The notes under the pieces were generated by a model that made no database searches, was not told where the DNA came from, and worked only from the letters and a program-made list of their open reading frames with translations. From Rhodospirillales bacterium (GTDB taxonomy: Bacteria > Pseudomonadota > Alphaproteobacteria > Rhodospirillales > Shumkoniaceae), in NCBI GenBank assembly GCA_014859895.1, contig JACZKS010000082.1, positions 55,408 through 119,407 of the forward strand: a DNA stretch of 64,000 nt, written 5' to 3'. The first letter of the stretch is position 1. Each line of letters begins with the position of its first letter. A program made the translations under genes and the position numbers. Positions 49,233 through 58,469 of this stretch are shown in pieces.

Positions 49233-52200
49233 TCAACAGAGCGCCAGCGGGTTGGGCAGATCGTCGACGCCGCTCAAGTTGAGCAGGGCGTAGCCGATTC
49301 CCGACAACCCTTGAAACAGGCCGAGCCGGAACACGGCGTCGCTGCCCGGCAAGACGAATCCGTCCAGCCCGCCAGCCCGCCTGAGCCAAGCTGTCGCCCG
49401 CCGCCGCGCCAGATCCCGCAAGCCGGGATCGCCCATAATGCGACCCGCGGTATCGAGGATCATCAGACGCCCGGCGTTGCCGCAGCACAGGTGATCGGGA
49501 TCGGCGTCCGGCCACCCGGCGGCCATGGACATTGCCGCGGCGATATCGGCCCGTAAGTCGGCGTCGTCCAACACGTCAAGCGCGGCGAGGCGGGCCAGCC
49601 CAATGCCGGCGGCGCCGTGACACCATTGGCAGGGGAACGAGACGCCCTCTTCGCTTCTTAGGTCCGGCCAATTCCCGCGTTCGGCGTCGAAGAGCGACCG
49701 CTCGTAGTCGAGGCCCAGCCGCGCGGTTTCCAGAAATCCCGCCTCGCCGGACGCCGCATACAGCCTTAACAAGGCGTAAGCGATACCGGCGGCGCCGTGG
49801 GAGAAGCCGGTCAGCGGCCTCGCGAAGACGCCCCGCCAGTCGGCCGCGCCGGCAACCGCGGTCAGCGGCCGGGACGGAATGTGCCGGCCGCAATCCGCCG
49901 CCCGTTCCAGCACCCAGGCATCGCCCGTCGCCCGGTACAAAGCCAGCAGGCCGAGCGCCGCGCCGGCCGATCCGGCAACGACGTCCAGCATGCGATCGCC
50001 GGCAATGGTCCGGCCGTCGATCATGGCGGCCGCCCGCTTGGCGTCCTCCAGCAGCTCCGGCGCTTCCAGCAGGGCCGCCGCCTGGGTGAAGGCATAGACG
50101 AGCGACCCCATCCCGCCGACCCCGCCGATACCGATCTGGCCGATCATATCGGCGGCAAGTTGCGGCCGGGCCAGCCGAAAGCGCGTGGCGGCAAGGGCTT
50201 CCAGCGCCAAATCCCGCCAGCGCGTATCGGCGGTCGCCCGGAAACAGGCGGCGAGGAAGAGCGCGATGCCCACCTGTCCGCCGTAGAGGCTGGCGTCCAG
50301 TGGTCTCAGGTCGAATCCCTTGCCATCAGCCGATAAGCCAAGGCCGATCCAAGCTGCGGCGCCATGGCTGTGTATCGCCCGTTCGGCCACCCAATCGGCA
50401 ATCGACAAGGCGACGGCGCGCGCGGCTCCGTCATCCAGATCGGTACTTTCGTCCGCCCACGGCCGCCGCTGACGAGCCGGGATGACGCTGGATGTCGCCG
50501 CCTGGACGGTGATTTTCGACTCGTCATCGACACTTGCCGCCAGCCGCTCCAGCCGCTCGCCCAGCTGCGGCCATATGGCCGGCTCCAGCAGCCCGGGAGC
50601 GACCGGATCGCCGTCGATCCAGCAGCCCGTCACCGCCCCCTCGCCCACCAGCAACGGAATGTCGTAGCGGGCAAGCGCGGCACGCTCGCCGACCACCACC
50701 GGCCAGCCAGGGTCGGGGTTCAAGTCCCATCGCGCGTTGCGCGTCAGGCGGTCGAAGTGGCGGCTCCAGGCGACACCGCTGGCCTGGTTGGCTGGCGATC
50801 GGGCCTCGCGGCGCAGGATCTCGTAATAAGCGGTGGCGCGCAGAACGTGGCGCAAGCGACAGCCGGCGAACCGCGCTATCGGCCCATCCGCCGCGAACAG
50901 GGCATCCCGGCGGGCAGCCAGGAACATTACTGTGTCGCGAAAACCGGCGGCAACGTCGGTGGCGTGATCGGCGATCCGCAGCGGCTCTCCGTTCACCGTG
51001 AGCGCCAGCCCGGCGGTGGAGCGTTCGACCTCGCGCCGTTCCTCTTCCATGGTGTCGCGGCCGATCCTGGTGAAAACCCATTCGGGAATCGTCAGGACGT
51101 CGGGCGAGGCCAAGCCGCCCACCTCGGTCTCCCGTCCGGCGATGCGCATGCGCTTGGGCAGCAGGCCGACAGTGAGGACCGAGTTGTCGAGGCGGTCCTG
51201 CGCCTCCGCCTCGGCCATCAGGGCCGGCTCCTTCATGCGATCGAGCACGAGATTCGGCTGCAGAACCGTCTCGAGGTCGATCGGCACCGGGACGGCGTCG
51301 CGGGCGACGATGTTTTCCTCGTGCATGTCACTGGCCCGCAACCAGCGCATGACCGCCAGCAGGCCGCCAACCCGCCGGAAGAACGCGGCGGTTTGATCCG
51401 CGGCGATCTCGGTTCCGCCCTCGACGAACTCCATCCAGCCGTACCCCGGTCGGGTCCAGGCGCGGGCGGCTCCCAGATCCACCGGGGCCCCAGCCCGCGC
51501 CAGCCAAACCGCCAAGCCGTGCCAGGCGTCCTCCATCGACAGGTCGCGCGGCTTGTAGACCAACCGCCCACCATCGGCAAAGCGCAGGATCGCGACGCCC
51601 CTTCCGTGGTCGTGGGGATCGGAAATTCCCACCTCGAAGCCCGCTACCGGCGCCGACGGGGAAAGGCCGGCGAAGCGGTCGGCGAAGCCCGCCCGGTCGG
51701 CGGTCAGCCGGCGCAGCATTTCGGCGCTGGCCACCCGCCATTGATCGGAAATCACCGCCAGCAGACGGATCATCACCGGCTTGTGGCGGACCAAGGTGGC
51801 GAATACGCCTTCCCGCATGGCGGCGACAAACGCCGCGTAGATCCCCCGCCCATTCGGCGCGCCGGGTAATGGTTGGGGTTTGGCCATACGAAAAAACTTG
51901 AAGCTTTCGAACAAGGTCAGGCTGCTGATTTCGGCGAGACGCCGCAGCAGTGCGGCATCGAGATCGGCCAGCGCCCGCTCATCCACAGCCTTGGCAACGG
52001 CCGGCGCGATGTCGGCCAGCAAGGCATCGCGGCGGGCCCGCGCGGCCTGCACGGCCGGCCACAGAAGATCGGCGAACGGCACTTCGCCGGCCAACTCGGC
52101 AGACAACGGCGGCGTGCCGCCGGTATCGCCCAAAACCGCAACAACCAGCCCGCGCGCCGTCTCGACCCAGGCCGGCAAAGAGTCCGCCTCGCACCACCGC

Positions 52201-52469
52201 ACCGGCCCCATCAATGGGCGAATATCCTCCACGGCCAAGCCGTCGCGCGCCAGACGCCTTTCGAACTGCGCCGAATCGCCGAGCGCCGCGGATTGGCACC
52301 ACAGGGCAAGGTAACGGTCGGCCACGGCCTCCCATCCCGCCTCCCGGGTGGATTCCAGGCCGCCGCCAAGGCGTTCGTCGATGGTGCTGGCCACTGCCGA
52401 CAGGGCCGCCCAATCGATGCCATTCCCACCGGCTGTCGCAATCCCCTCTTCGACCACCCGTCCATCCAT
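49233..52469 (-). CDS. lanM: LanM-type (class II) lanthipeptide synthetase with CCG zinc motif
   Basis: This 1078-residue bifunctional enzyme would phosphorylate and dehydrate Ser/Thr in a precursor, then join Cys to the dehydro residues. The N-terminal dehydratase domain (about 190-640) keeps likely catalytic residues: Lys306 in LVYKPR, Asp381, His383 and Asn386 in DMHEEN, Asp398 and Glu400 in IDLET, and Arg544 and Thr546 in LRATAYY. The C-terminal LanC-like domain (about 725-1075) has GFSHGAAGIA (His891), QWCHGAAGIG (Cys950) and HLCCGNAGR (Cys995-Cys996). The CCG motif, where most LanM have CHG, gives a three-Cys zinc site as in the ProcM group of promiscuous synthetases. No precursor gene is near. 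The gene is divergent from GNAT-PPTase genes and convergent with the aminotransferase. Confidence 0.92.
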   Translation of the reverse strand: MDGRVVEEGIATAGGNGIDWAALSAVASTIDERLGGGLESTREAGWEAVADRYLALWCQSAALGDSAQFERRLARDGLAVEDIRPLMGPVRWCEADSLPAWVETARGLVVAVLGDTGGTPPLSAELAGEVPFADLLWPAVQAARARRDALLADIAPAVAKAVDERALADLDAALLRRLAEISSLTLFESFKFFRMAKPQPLPGAPNGRGIYAAFVAAMREGVFATLVRHKPVMIRLLAVISDQWRVASAEMLRRLTADRAGFADRFAGLSPSAPVAGFEVGISDPHDHGRGVAILRFADGGRLVYKPRDLSMEDAWHGLAVWLARAGAPVDLGAARAWTRPGYGWMEFVEGGTEIAADQTAAFFRRVGGLLAVMRWLRASDMHEENIVARDAVPVPIDLETVLQPNLVLDRMKEPALMAEAEAQDRLDNSVLTVGLLPKRMRIAGRETEVGGLASPDVLTIPEWVFTRIGRDTMEEERREVERSTAGLALTVNGEPLRIADHATDVAAGFRDTVMFLAARRDALFAADGPIARFAGCRLRHVLRATAYYEILRREARSPANQASGVAWSRHFDRLTRNARWDLNPDPGWPVVVGERAALARYDIPLLVGEGAVTGCWIDGDPVAPGLLEPAIWPQLGERLERLAASVDDESKITVQAATSSVIPARQRRPWADESTDLDDGAARAVALSIADWVAERAIHSHGAAAWIGLGLSADGKGFDLRPLDASLYGGQVGIALFLAACFRATADTRWRDLALEALAATRFRLARPQLAADMIGQIGIGGVGGMGSLVYAFTQAAALLEAPELLEDAKRAAAMIDGRTIAGDRMLDVVAGSAGAALGLLALYRATGDAWVLERAADCGRHIPSRPLTAVAGAADWRGVFARPLTGFSHGAAGIAYALLRLYAASGEAGFLETARLGLDYERSLFDAERGNWPDLRSEEGVSFPCQWCHGAAGIGLARLAALDVLDDADLRADIAAAMSMAAGWPDADPDHLCCGNAGRLMILDTAGRIMGDPGLRDLARRRATAWLRRAGGLDGFVLPGSDAVFRLGLFQGLSGIGYALLNLSGVDDLPNPLALC

Positions 52470-52570
52470 TGCCGTCGTACCGTTCGGTTGTTTGTCGTTT
52501 TCAGGATTTGGAGTATAGGTCGCCGGTCATCCGTCGCCTATCCGCTTCGGCAATCCAACCGAGCCGTTTC

Positions 52571-53527
52571 ATGACCTTTATTCGACTGACTTCCGATGTG
52601 ACCGCCGCCATTCTCGATTTCATGCGCCAGCACGGCGACGCCCTCTTGCAAAAGCGCGCCGACGAACCGGATGCGGCGGCCCAGCTCTTCACGAACCGAA
52701 GCATCTACGGCCGCTATGACAAGGACCGGTTGGCAGCGCTTGTCAGCGTGGCGGAGCGCACGCACCTGACCTGGCAAGGGCTGATGTATTTTCCCTTCGT
52801 CATCCTTCCCGACCCTACCCGGGAAATGAAGCAGGCAACGCTTGGGGATTTCCTGGCCGTCTGGCGGGCCGAGGAAAGTCCGCACTGGCGGCGCATGGTC
52901 GTCTACGACGATACGCCCAGCGAGGACGAGGCGCCGTTCCTGGCGGCCCAAGGTTTCCACATGGTCCGACGCCACCTCAAGCACGTGCGCGAACTGGCCG
53001 GCGGCCCGCCCCCGGCCGAGGAATTCCCGCGCGTCGCCGAGGCGGCGACCAAAGGCTACAGCCTGTCGGCGCCAACGGTTGCCGACATCGAGGCCGATCC
53101 CGAACTGGCCGACCGGCTGGTCGCGGTGCGCAACGCCACCTTCGCCCTGCGCGACAGCGCCGATCAATGGACGCCGGCCGAGATGCTGCGCCAGATGAAG
53201 CTGCCCGGCGCCCTGATGATCGTGGTCTGGCACGATGGCGCGCCGGTCGGGCTCACCCTTCTCTTCCATATCCAGGACGGCGACGACGCGGGCGAGGCCT
53301 ATGTCTCGGAAATCGTCATCCAGCGACGGCATTGGGGCAAGGTGGCGGCTGATCTGCTGGGTCTCGACATGTTGCGGAGGTGCTGTGCGATGGGCGCTTC
53401 GACCATCGCCGGCATTGCCGATGAAAGCAATCGGGCATCGCGCAACCTGATGGAACGTTTCGGCTTGACCGTCCGCACAACGTCGGTCTCTTGGTCCCTC
53501 GATCTGCCACCATCCGCGCCGCAATGA
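52571..53527 (+). CDS. GNAT-fold N-acyltransferase
   Basis: This 318-residue protein has a poorly conserved N-terminal half and a C-terminal GNAT domain (about 180-310): AGEAYVSEIVIQRRHWGKVAADLLGLDMLRRC, then GIADESNRASRNLMERFGL, as in tandem-GNAT or mycothiol-synthase-like enzymes. A usable sigma70-like promoter (TTGTCG, 16 bases, TATAGG at 52492-52519) lies in the divergent gap to the LanM gene. It overlaps the phosphopantetheinyl transferase by four bases. It might acylate a product of the locus. Confidence 0.8.
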   Translation: MTFIRLTSDVTAAILDFMRQHGDALLQKRADEPDAAAQLFTNRSIYGRYDKDRLAALVSVAERTHLTWQGLMYFPFVILPDPTREMKQATLGDFLAVWRAEESPHWRRMVVYDDTPSEDEAPFLAAQGFHMVRRHLKHVRELAGGPPPAEEFPRVAEAATKGYSLSAPTVADIEADPELADRLVAVRNATFALRDSADQWTPAEMLRQMKLPGALMIVVWHDGAPVGLTLLFHIQDGDDAGEAYVSEIVIQRRHWGKVAADLLGLDMLRRCCAMGASTIAGIADESNRASRNLMERFGLTVRTTSVSWSLDLPPSAPQ

Positions 53528-54201
53528 CCCTCGGGACGAACGTCACCCTTTGGCGCATCCAACTGCCGGACAAATCGCCGGGACCGGAAGCCTGGGCCCT
53601 GCTGGACGGCCGCGAGAGACAGCGGGCCGAGAAGTTCATCCATGATCGCGACCGCCATCGCTTCGTCACCGCCCATGCCGGCCTGCGCCTGGCCCTGGCG
53701 GCGGAAACGGGGCAGCCACCCCACGCGCTCAGCTTCACCGTCGCGCCCGGCGGCAAGCCGCAGTTGGAGCGCCACGCCCTGTCCTTCAATCTGTCGCACA
53801 CCGGCACCGTAGCCGTGGTGGCGACCTGCCGGGGAAGCGCCGTCGGCGTCGATGTCGAGATGGCCGGCCGGCTTAGGGACCTCGACGGTCTGGCGGGCAT
53901 GGTAATGACGCCGGACGAACAAGTGCGCTTCGCGGACCTTCCTCCGGACTTCCGTCAAATCGCCTTCATGCGGGTGTGGACGCGTAAGGAAGCGCTACTC
54001 AAGGCCGACGGTCGCGGCCTGATGTACGATCCAAGGAAAGTGGATGTCGGCGTGGACGACGGCACCGACCGCGCCATCGTCCTCGAAGGCATCTCATGGA
54101 CTGTGCGCGACGTCCCGCTGGCCCCCGACCTAGCCGCCGCCGTCTGCGTCAGCGGGCCGCTGGCGTCGATCCACCAACGCGGCGTCGCCCCGATGACCTG
54201 A
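53524..54201 (+). CDS. 4'-phosphopantetheinyl transferase, Sfp type
   Basis: This 225-residue enzyme would transfer the phosphopantetheine arm from CoA to a serine of a carrier protein. Motifs are KPQLERHALSFNLSHTGTVA, GVDVEMAGR (Mg ligands Asp110 and Glu112) and FMRVWTRKEALLKADGRGL (Glu156, Lys160). The ATG overlaps the GNAT stop by four bases. No NRPS, PKS or carrier-protein gene is in the window, so its target is either elsewhere or an unrecognised small protein. Confidence 0.9.
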   Translation: MTLGTNVTLWRIQLPDKSPGPEAWALLDGRERQRAEKFIHDRDRHRFVTAHAGLRLALAAETGQPPHALSFTVAPGGKPQLERHALSFNLSHTGTVAVVATCRGSAVGVDVEMAGRLRDLDGLAGMVMTPDEQVRFADLPPDFRQIAFMRVWTRKEALLKADGRGLMYDPRKVDVGVDDGTDRAIVLEGISWTVRDVPLAPDLAAAVCVSGPLASIHQRGVAPMT

Positions 54202-54211
54202 CGATTCGCCT

Positions 54212-54751
54212 TCAGGCAGAGGCGGTGGCGGACTCGCCCCTGGCCGATCCCTTCGTCTTGGCCTGGGCGACCTCTTCCTTGGCCTTGCTCAGTTCTTCCT
54301 TGTAGTAGGCGGCCATTTTTTCGGCATCGAAATCGAGCAGCGTGCCGCCGGTCTTGAAATGGGTGTTGAATACCCGGCCGAGCGCCAACGTCGAGGCCGC
54401 CGCCAGCCCAGGGGCCACGGCGATGGTCAGAACCTGTCCGACGACCGGCACCACCTTGACCAGCGACGCTACGCTGCCCGTCAGCATCGCCGGCGCGGCG
54501 ACGCCGATCAGCGCCGACACCACCGCCTTCGCCCGATCACGCGAAAACGGCACGTCGTGAATCTTCGACAACTCGCGCACCAGCCACACCTGCAGGCCGC
54601 CAATCGCCATCATGTCGATCAGTGGAACGGGTATCAGCCCGATGCCGGCCGCCCCCCACGCGCAATTGCGGATCACCTCGTGGGCGCGGCGATCGGCGTT
54701 CTTGACTTCCCCGGGTGTTGCCGCAGTCTTCGTTGCTTCGGATTCCGTCAT
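54212..54751 (-). CDS. DUF697-family membrane protein (paralogue 3 of 3)
   Basis: This 179-residue protein is the closest relative in the window of the copy at 31032: VIRNCAWGAAGIGLIPVPLIDMMAIGGLQVWLVRELSKIHDVPFSRDR, a glycine/alanine hydrophobic hairpin, and FKTGGTLLDFDAEKMAAYYKEELSKAKEE. GAGGCTGAATC precedes the ATG. It closes the accessory locus on its right side and is convergent with the PPTase gene (10-base gap). Confidence 0.85.
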   Translation of the reverse strand: MTESEATKTAATPGEVKNADRRAHEVIRNCAWGAAGIGLIPVPLIDMMAIGGLQVWLVRELSKIHDVPFSRDRAKAVVSALIGVAAPAMLTGSVASLVKVVPVVGQVLTIAVAPGLAAASTLALGRVFNTHFKTGGTLLDFDAEKMAAYYKEELSKAKEEVAQAKTKGSARGESATASA

Positions 54752-54879
54752 GATTCAGCCTCATGCCAACAGAAGATTTTACAGGGCCGACGCTCCTCGT
54801 CGCGTTTCTTCCTGTTAAGAAAAAAGTCGCACGAACGCTCCCTCTCGTCAATTGCTACCTCGAAGAAGAGTGCCGCTTC

Positions 54880-55518
54880 CTAGATTTCGACGGGCAGACC
54901 CAACACGACCCTTGCTACGCCGTCCAACACCTGATCGCATGTCGTGCAGGAGTGAATTCCGGTTATGGCGGGACCCTCCAGTAGGGTGAAGACCGCCTTC
55001 TCGAATTGCAGGCCCAAGGCCACTTCGGAGATGGTCCCGTAACCACCGCCGATGGCCACCAGACACAACGCGGCGCGCGCGACGATGGCGTTACGGGCGA
55101 TGCCGAGGCCGGTGGCGACGGGAACGGTGACATAGGGATTGGCGGCCGCGGCGTCGCCGTCCGGCAGGATGCCGATGCTGATTCCGCCGCCGGCAGCTAC
55201 CCCCCGGCAGACAGCTTCCATGATCCCCTGTCGGCCACCGCACAGCACGGTCAACCCACGTTCGGCCAATCGGCGCCCAAGATGTCCGGCCGCCTCCAAT
55301 TGATCGGGCCGCGCCTCGCGGGCGCCGATGACGCCGACCGGCACGCGGCACGGCGACCCGCTTTTCCTTTGAAGCCACTCGACCGCTTCTACCGGGGACA
55401 CCTCGTCACCACCGGTAGATTCTCCATTGCAGGCTTCCCACACTCGCGACGCCGGCCGGAAGACGCGACCGGCATCGTCGGATAGGCGGGCGCGTGTAGA
55501 ATCAAGACGCAGCGTCAC
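54880..55518 (-). CDS. SLOG/LOG-family nucleotide-binding protein (TIGR00725-like)
   Basis: This 212-residue protein has a Rossmann-like SLOG domain (about 60-200) with VGVIGAREA, the GGRQGIMEAVCRGVAAGGG loop and the IGGGYGTISEVALGLQ loop that marks LOG-type proteins. Some LOG proteins are nucleoside monophosphate phosphoribohydrolases; this subfamily is not well defined. A GTG start at 55518 is chosen because GAGGAGGG lies six bases upstream. It overlaps the permease gene by 17 bases and is the last gene of the ABC operon. Confidence 0.8.
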   Translation of the reverse strand: MTLRLDSTRARLSDDAGRVFRPASRVWEACNGESTGGDEVSPVEAVEWLQRKSGSPCRVPVGVIGAREARPDQLEAAGHLGRRLAERGLTVLCGGRQGIMEAVCRGVAAGGGISIGILPDGDAAAANPYVTVPVATGLGIARNAIVARAALCLVAIGGGYGTISEVALGLQFEKAVFTLLEGPAITGIHSCTTCDQVLDGVARVVLGLPVEI

Positions 55519-56350
55519 GGCGTTCCCTCCTCGACGCATAGAGTTCGCCGGCCGCCAGAACCAGGGTGCAAAGCGCCAGCAGGATGACCGAAAGGGCCGC
55601 GGCCGACGGAAAATCCGCTCCGCTGTCCGAAATCCGGCTGTATAGAATCAGGGGAAGGATATTGACCTGGCTTCCCACCAGGGCGAGCGCCGTGCCGTAG
55701 GCCCCGATGGCGACCGCGGCGACCAGGCAGAACGCGGCAACGGCGCTGGGCATCACCTGGGGCACCAGCACATCCATGACCGCGCGAATGCCGCCGGCGC
55801 CGAGGGATTGCGCTGCCGCGATCTGTGTGCGGTCGAAATTGACCAGCACCGGCAGCAGGATCAGCACCACGCGTGGAATCAGATAGTACGAATAGGCGAA
55901 GGCCAATCCGGCCGGGCTGTAAAGAAAGCCCGAGAAGGTCGCCGGATCGCTGCCCAGATAGGACAGCGACAGGGTGATGAATCCCGATCGGCCGAGGGCA
56001 AGGATAAAGCCATAAGCAACGATCAGGCCTGAAAAGGTCAGCGGCAGCGAGATCCAGAATTGCAGGTTGGTTCTCAGGTTTTCCGGCAACGACGACAGAT
56101 GCCAGGCCACCCCGAAACCGACGATCAGGGAAACGCTCGGCGCCACCGTTCCCAGGACCAGCGTTCCCGCCAAGCCCCGCCAGAAGACGACGTCGGCGAA
56201 GACCTTGCGGAACGCCCCCCCCCCGTCGGTGAACGCCTCGGCGACGACCACCGCCAGGGGAAGGATGAAAAAGAGGACGATGACCAGCGCGCCGGGGACC
56301 GCCATCCAGGCGAGGTTTCCCCGGCGCGGGGTCGCGCGATTATTTGCCAA
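55502..56350 (-). CDS. ABC transporter permease (FbpB/PotB-like)
   Basis: This 282-residue inner-membrane permease has six hydrophobic segments. The ATPase-docking EAA loop reads QIAAAQSLGAGGIRAVMDVLVPQVMPS. The likely start is a TTG at 56350 overlapping the binding-protein stop; ATG 56305, just before the first helix, is an alternative. It pairs with the permease at 58466. It sits between the binding-protein gene and the LOG gene. Confidence 0.85.
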   Translation of the reverse strand: MANNRATPRRGNLAWMAVPGALVIVLFFILPLAVVVAEAFTDGGGAFRKVFADVVFWRGLAGTLVLGTVAPSVSLIVGFGVAWHLSSLPENLRTNLQFWISLPLTFSGLIVAYGFILALGRSGFITLSLSYLGSDPATFSGFLYSPAGLAFAYSYYLIPRVVLILLPVLVNFDRTQIAAAQSLGAGGIRAVMDVLVPQVMPSAVAAFCLVAAVAIGAYGTALALVGSQVNILPLILYSRISDSGADFPSAAALSVILLALCTLVLAAGELYASRRERRDAAS

Positions 56351-57407
56351 GGACCAGCTTCGCCCAATTGGAATCGATATCGGACTTGCGGGCCGCCGCC
56401 TTGAGCAGATCCAACGGCCGCAACTGGGGGGCCGCCGGGAAGTGCTTGGCGATGTCCTCGGGCAGTTTGACACCTGGAACCGACGGCCGGACGAATCCTT
56501 CGGCGAAAGTCGTCTGCCCGGCATCGGTCATGATGAAGTTGAGCCACAGCTTGCCGGCGTTGGGGTTGGGGCCGTTCTTGACGAGGCTGATGGCGTAGGG
56601 GGCCGCCACCGTCGCCTCCTTAGGCAGGACCACGGCGATGTCGTCGCCCATGCCATCCTGCAGCTTGGCCTTGAGGCCGTCGTTCTCGTAGCCGATCCAC
56701 ACCGGGATCTCGCCCTTGATGAACTTGGCGTAGGGCGTGGTGCCCTCGACCCTCAGCACGTTGCCGGCTTTGTGCAGCTTGGCCAGGTATTCGACCCCCG
56801 GCAGCACGTTCTCCATGTCGCCGCCCGCAGCGTAGTTGGCGGCGAAGGTCAGCACCTGCCCCTGCCCGGTCGAGCGAGGATCGAGATAGACGACCGCGTT
56901 CTTGTAGTCGGGCTTCAGCAGGTCGGCCCACGACTGCGGCACTTCCTTGACCAGCTTGGTGTTGACCAGGAAGGCGACGGTCAGCTGGTGGATGATGAAC
57001 CATTCGCCGTCGGGCGCCCGGTAGACGTCGGGCAGTTTGTCGAAGTTCACCGGCTTGAAGGGCGACAGCACGCCCTTCTTGACGGCGTCGATGGCCGAAC
57101 CGCCGAAGTAGTAAGCGGTGTCGGCCTGCGGCCGGTTGCGGGCCTTGTCCAGCGCCACCACGGTGGCCCCGGAGCCCAAGTCGTTATAGGCCATCTCGAC
57201 TTCCGCGTAGCGGGCCTTGAAGCGCTTGAACATGGTGCCCCAGTTGGCCCAGGTTGGCCCCGTGTCAAAAGAGACGACCATGCCTTCCTTGGCCGCCGCT
57301 TCGTAGAGGGCCTTTTCCCCCGGATAGAGTTCCGGTCCTTCCAGAGCCATTGCCAGGGTCGGCAGAACGGCGAGGGCCGCGCCGACCATTACCGATGCGT
57401 ATCTCAT
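56340..57407 (-). CDS. ABC transporter periplasmic substrate-binding protein
   Basis: This 355-residue binding protein has a signal peptide (1-24) and a family 1/AfuA-like periplasmic fold (EKALYEAAAKEGMVVSFDTGPTW; ADTAYYFGGSAIDAVKKG; VWIGYENDGLKAK; FVRPSVPGVKLP). Relatives bind ferric iron, phosphonates, thiamine or similar; no conserved iron tyrosines stand out, so the ligand is open. GGAGAGAAAG precedes the start. It belongs to the operon permease-ATPase-receptor-permease-LOG. Confidence 0.88.
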   Translation of the reverse strand: MRYASVMVGAALAVLPTLAMALEGPELYPGEKALYEAAAKEGMVVSFDTGPTWANWGTMFKRFKARYAEVEMAYNDLGSGATVVALDKARNRPQADTAYYFGGSAIDAVKKGVLSPFKPVNFDKLPDVYRAPDGEWFIIHQLTVAFLVNTKLVKEVPQSWADLLKPDYKNAVVYLDPRSTGQGQVLTFAANYAAGGDMENVLPGVEYLAKLHKAGNVLRVEGTTPYAKFIKGEIPVWIGYENDGLKAKLQDGMGDDIAVVLPKEATVAAPYAISLVKNGPNPNAGKLWLNFIMTDAGQTTFAEGFVRPSVPGVKLPEDIAKHFPAAPQLRPLDLLKAAARKSDIDSNWAKLVLGK

Positions 57408-57437
57408 CTTTCTCTCCTCTCCCACTTGTTACGTGCC

Positions 57438-58469
57438 TCAACTTGCGCTCGGCAAAAGCCGAATATGCTCCGGCCGAATGCTCACCGTTTCGATTGGATC
57501 ACGGATGCCGGTCTGCCCGCGGATCACCAAGCCGCCGACGGCTAGGTCGTAGCGCCGCACCGCACCCAGGAAGCGGTCGCGCACGATGGTGCCGGCGAAA
57601 CGGTTGGGGATGCCGTCGGCGATGCCGACCATGATGTTCTCGGGACGCACCAGGACGGTGACGGCCTGACCCTTTCCCAGTCCGTGAGCGGTCGTGAGCA
57701 GGACGCCGAACGGCACGCTGACCGCATTGGGCGCGTCCACCACGCCTTCCCACAGATTGGCTTCGCCGACGAAACCGGCGACGCTGCGGGTCGCCGGCGA
57801 ATCATAGAGTTCGCGCGGGCTCGCCAACTGGATCACCCGTCCCGCCTCCATCACCGCGACGCGATCGGCCATGGAGAGCGCCTCTTCCTGGTCGTGGGTG
57901 ATGTGCACGGTGGAAATGCCGAATTCGCGCTGGAGCCGGCGGATCTCGTCGCGCATCTCGCCGCGCAGGCCGGCGTCGAGGGCCGACAGCGGCTCGTCCA
58001 GCAGCAGCGCCTTGGGCTGAAAAACCAGGGCCCTGGCCAGCGCCACCCGTTGCTGCTGGCCGCCGGAAAGCGTCTGGGGGCGCCGCTCCTCCATCCCCTT
58101 CAGGCCGACGCGTGCCAGGGCGTCAACCGCCCGGCGGTGGCGTTCCGGCGCCTCGACCCGCCGGATCTTGAGCGGATAGGCCACGTTCTGCCACGCCGTC
58201 ATGTGGGGGAAGAGCGCGTAGGACTGAAAAACGACGCCGAGTTGCCGGTCGCGCACCGGCAGGCCGGTCACGTCCTGGCCGTCCAGCACGATCCGTCCCG
58301 ACTGCGGAACCTCGAAACCGGCGATGAGCTTGAGCAGGGTGGTCTTGCCCGACCCACTGGCGCCGATGACCGCCAGCAGTTCCCCGTCATCGATGGAAAG
58401 GTCGAGGCCGAATACCCCGACACGGGTGCCGGGATAGACGAAAGTGACGTTCTGCAATTGGATGCTCAT
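57438..58469 (-). CDS. ABC transporter ATP-binding protein (PotA/FbpC-like)
   Basis: This 343-residue importer ATPase has Walker [11 protein letters not shown]-loop [11 protein letters not shown], signature [15 protein letters not shown], Walker [12 protein letters not shown] and a switch His in HITHDQEEA. The C-terminal ~110 residues form a TOBE-type regulatory domain ending [14 protein letters not shown]. The start overlaps the upstream permease stop by four bases. Confidence 0.94.
   Translation of the reverse strand: MSIQLQNVTFVYPGTRVGVFGLDLSIDDGELLAVIGASGSGKTTLLKLIAGFEVPQSGRIVLDGQDVTGLPVRDRQLGVVFQSYALFPHMTAWQNVAYPLKIRRVEAPERHRRAVDALARVGLKGMEERRPQTLSGGQQQRVALARALVFQPKALLLDEPLSALDAGLRGEMRDEIRRLQREFGISTVHITHDQEEALSMADRVAVMEAGRVIQLASPRELYDSPATRSVAGFVGEANLWEGVVDAPNAVSVPFGVLLTTAHGLGKGQAVTVLVRPENIMVGIADGIPNRFAGTIVRDRFLGAVRRYDLAVGGLVIRGQTGIRDPIETVSIRPEHIRLLPSAS

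Noticed and set aside
54763..54984. A 73-residue plus-strand frame near the PPTase as possible precursor
   Set aside because: It overlaps the LOG gene on the other strand, has no leader-like sequence or cleavage motif, and its Cys/Ser/Thr pattern is not core-like.
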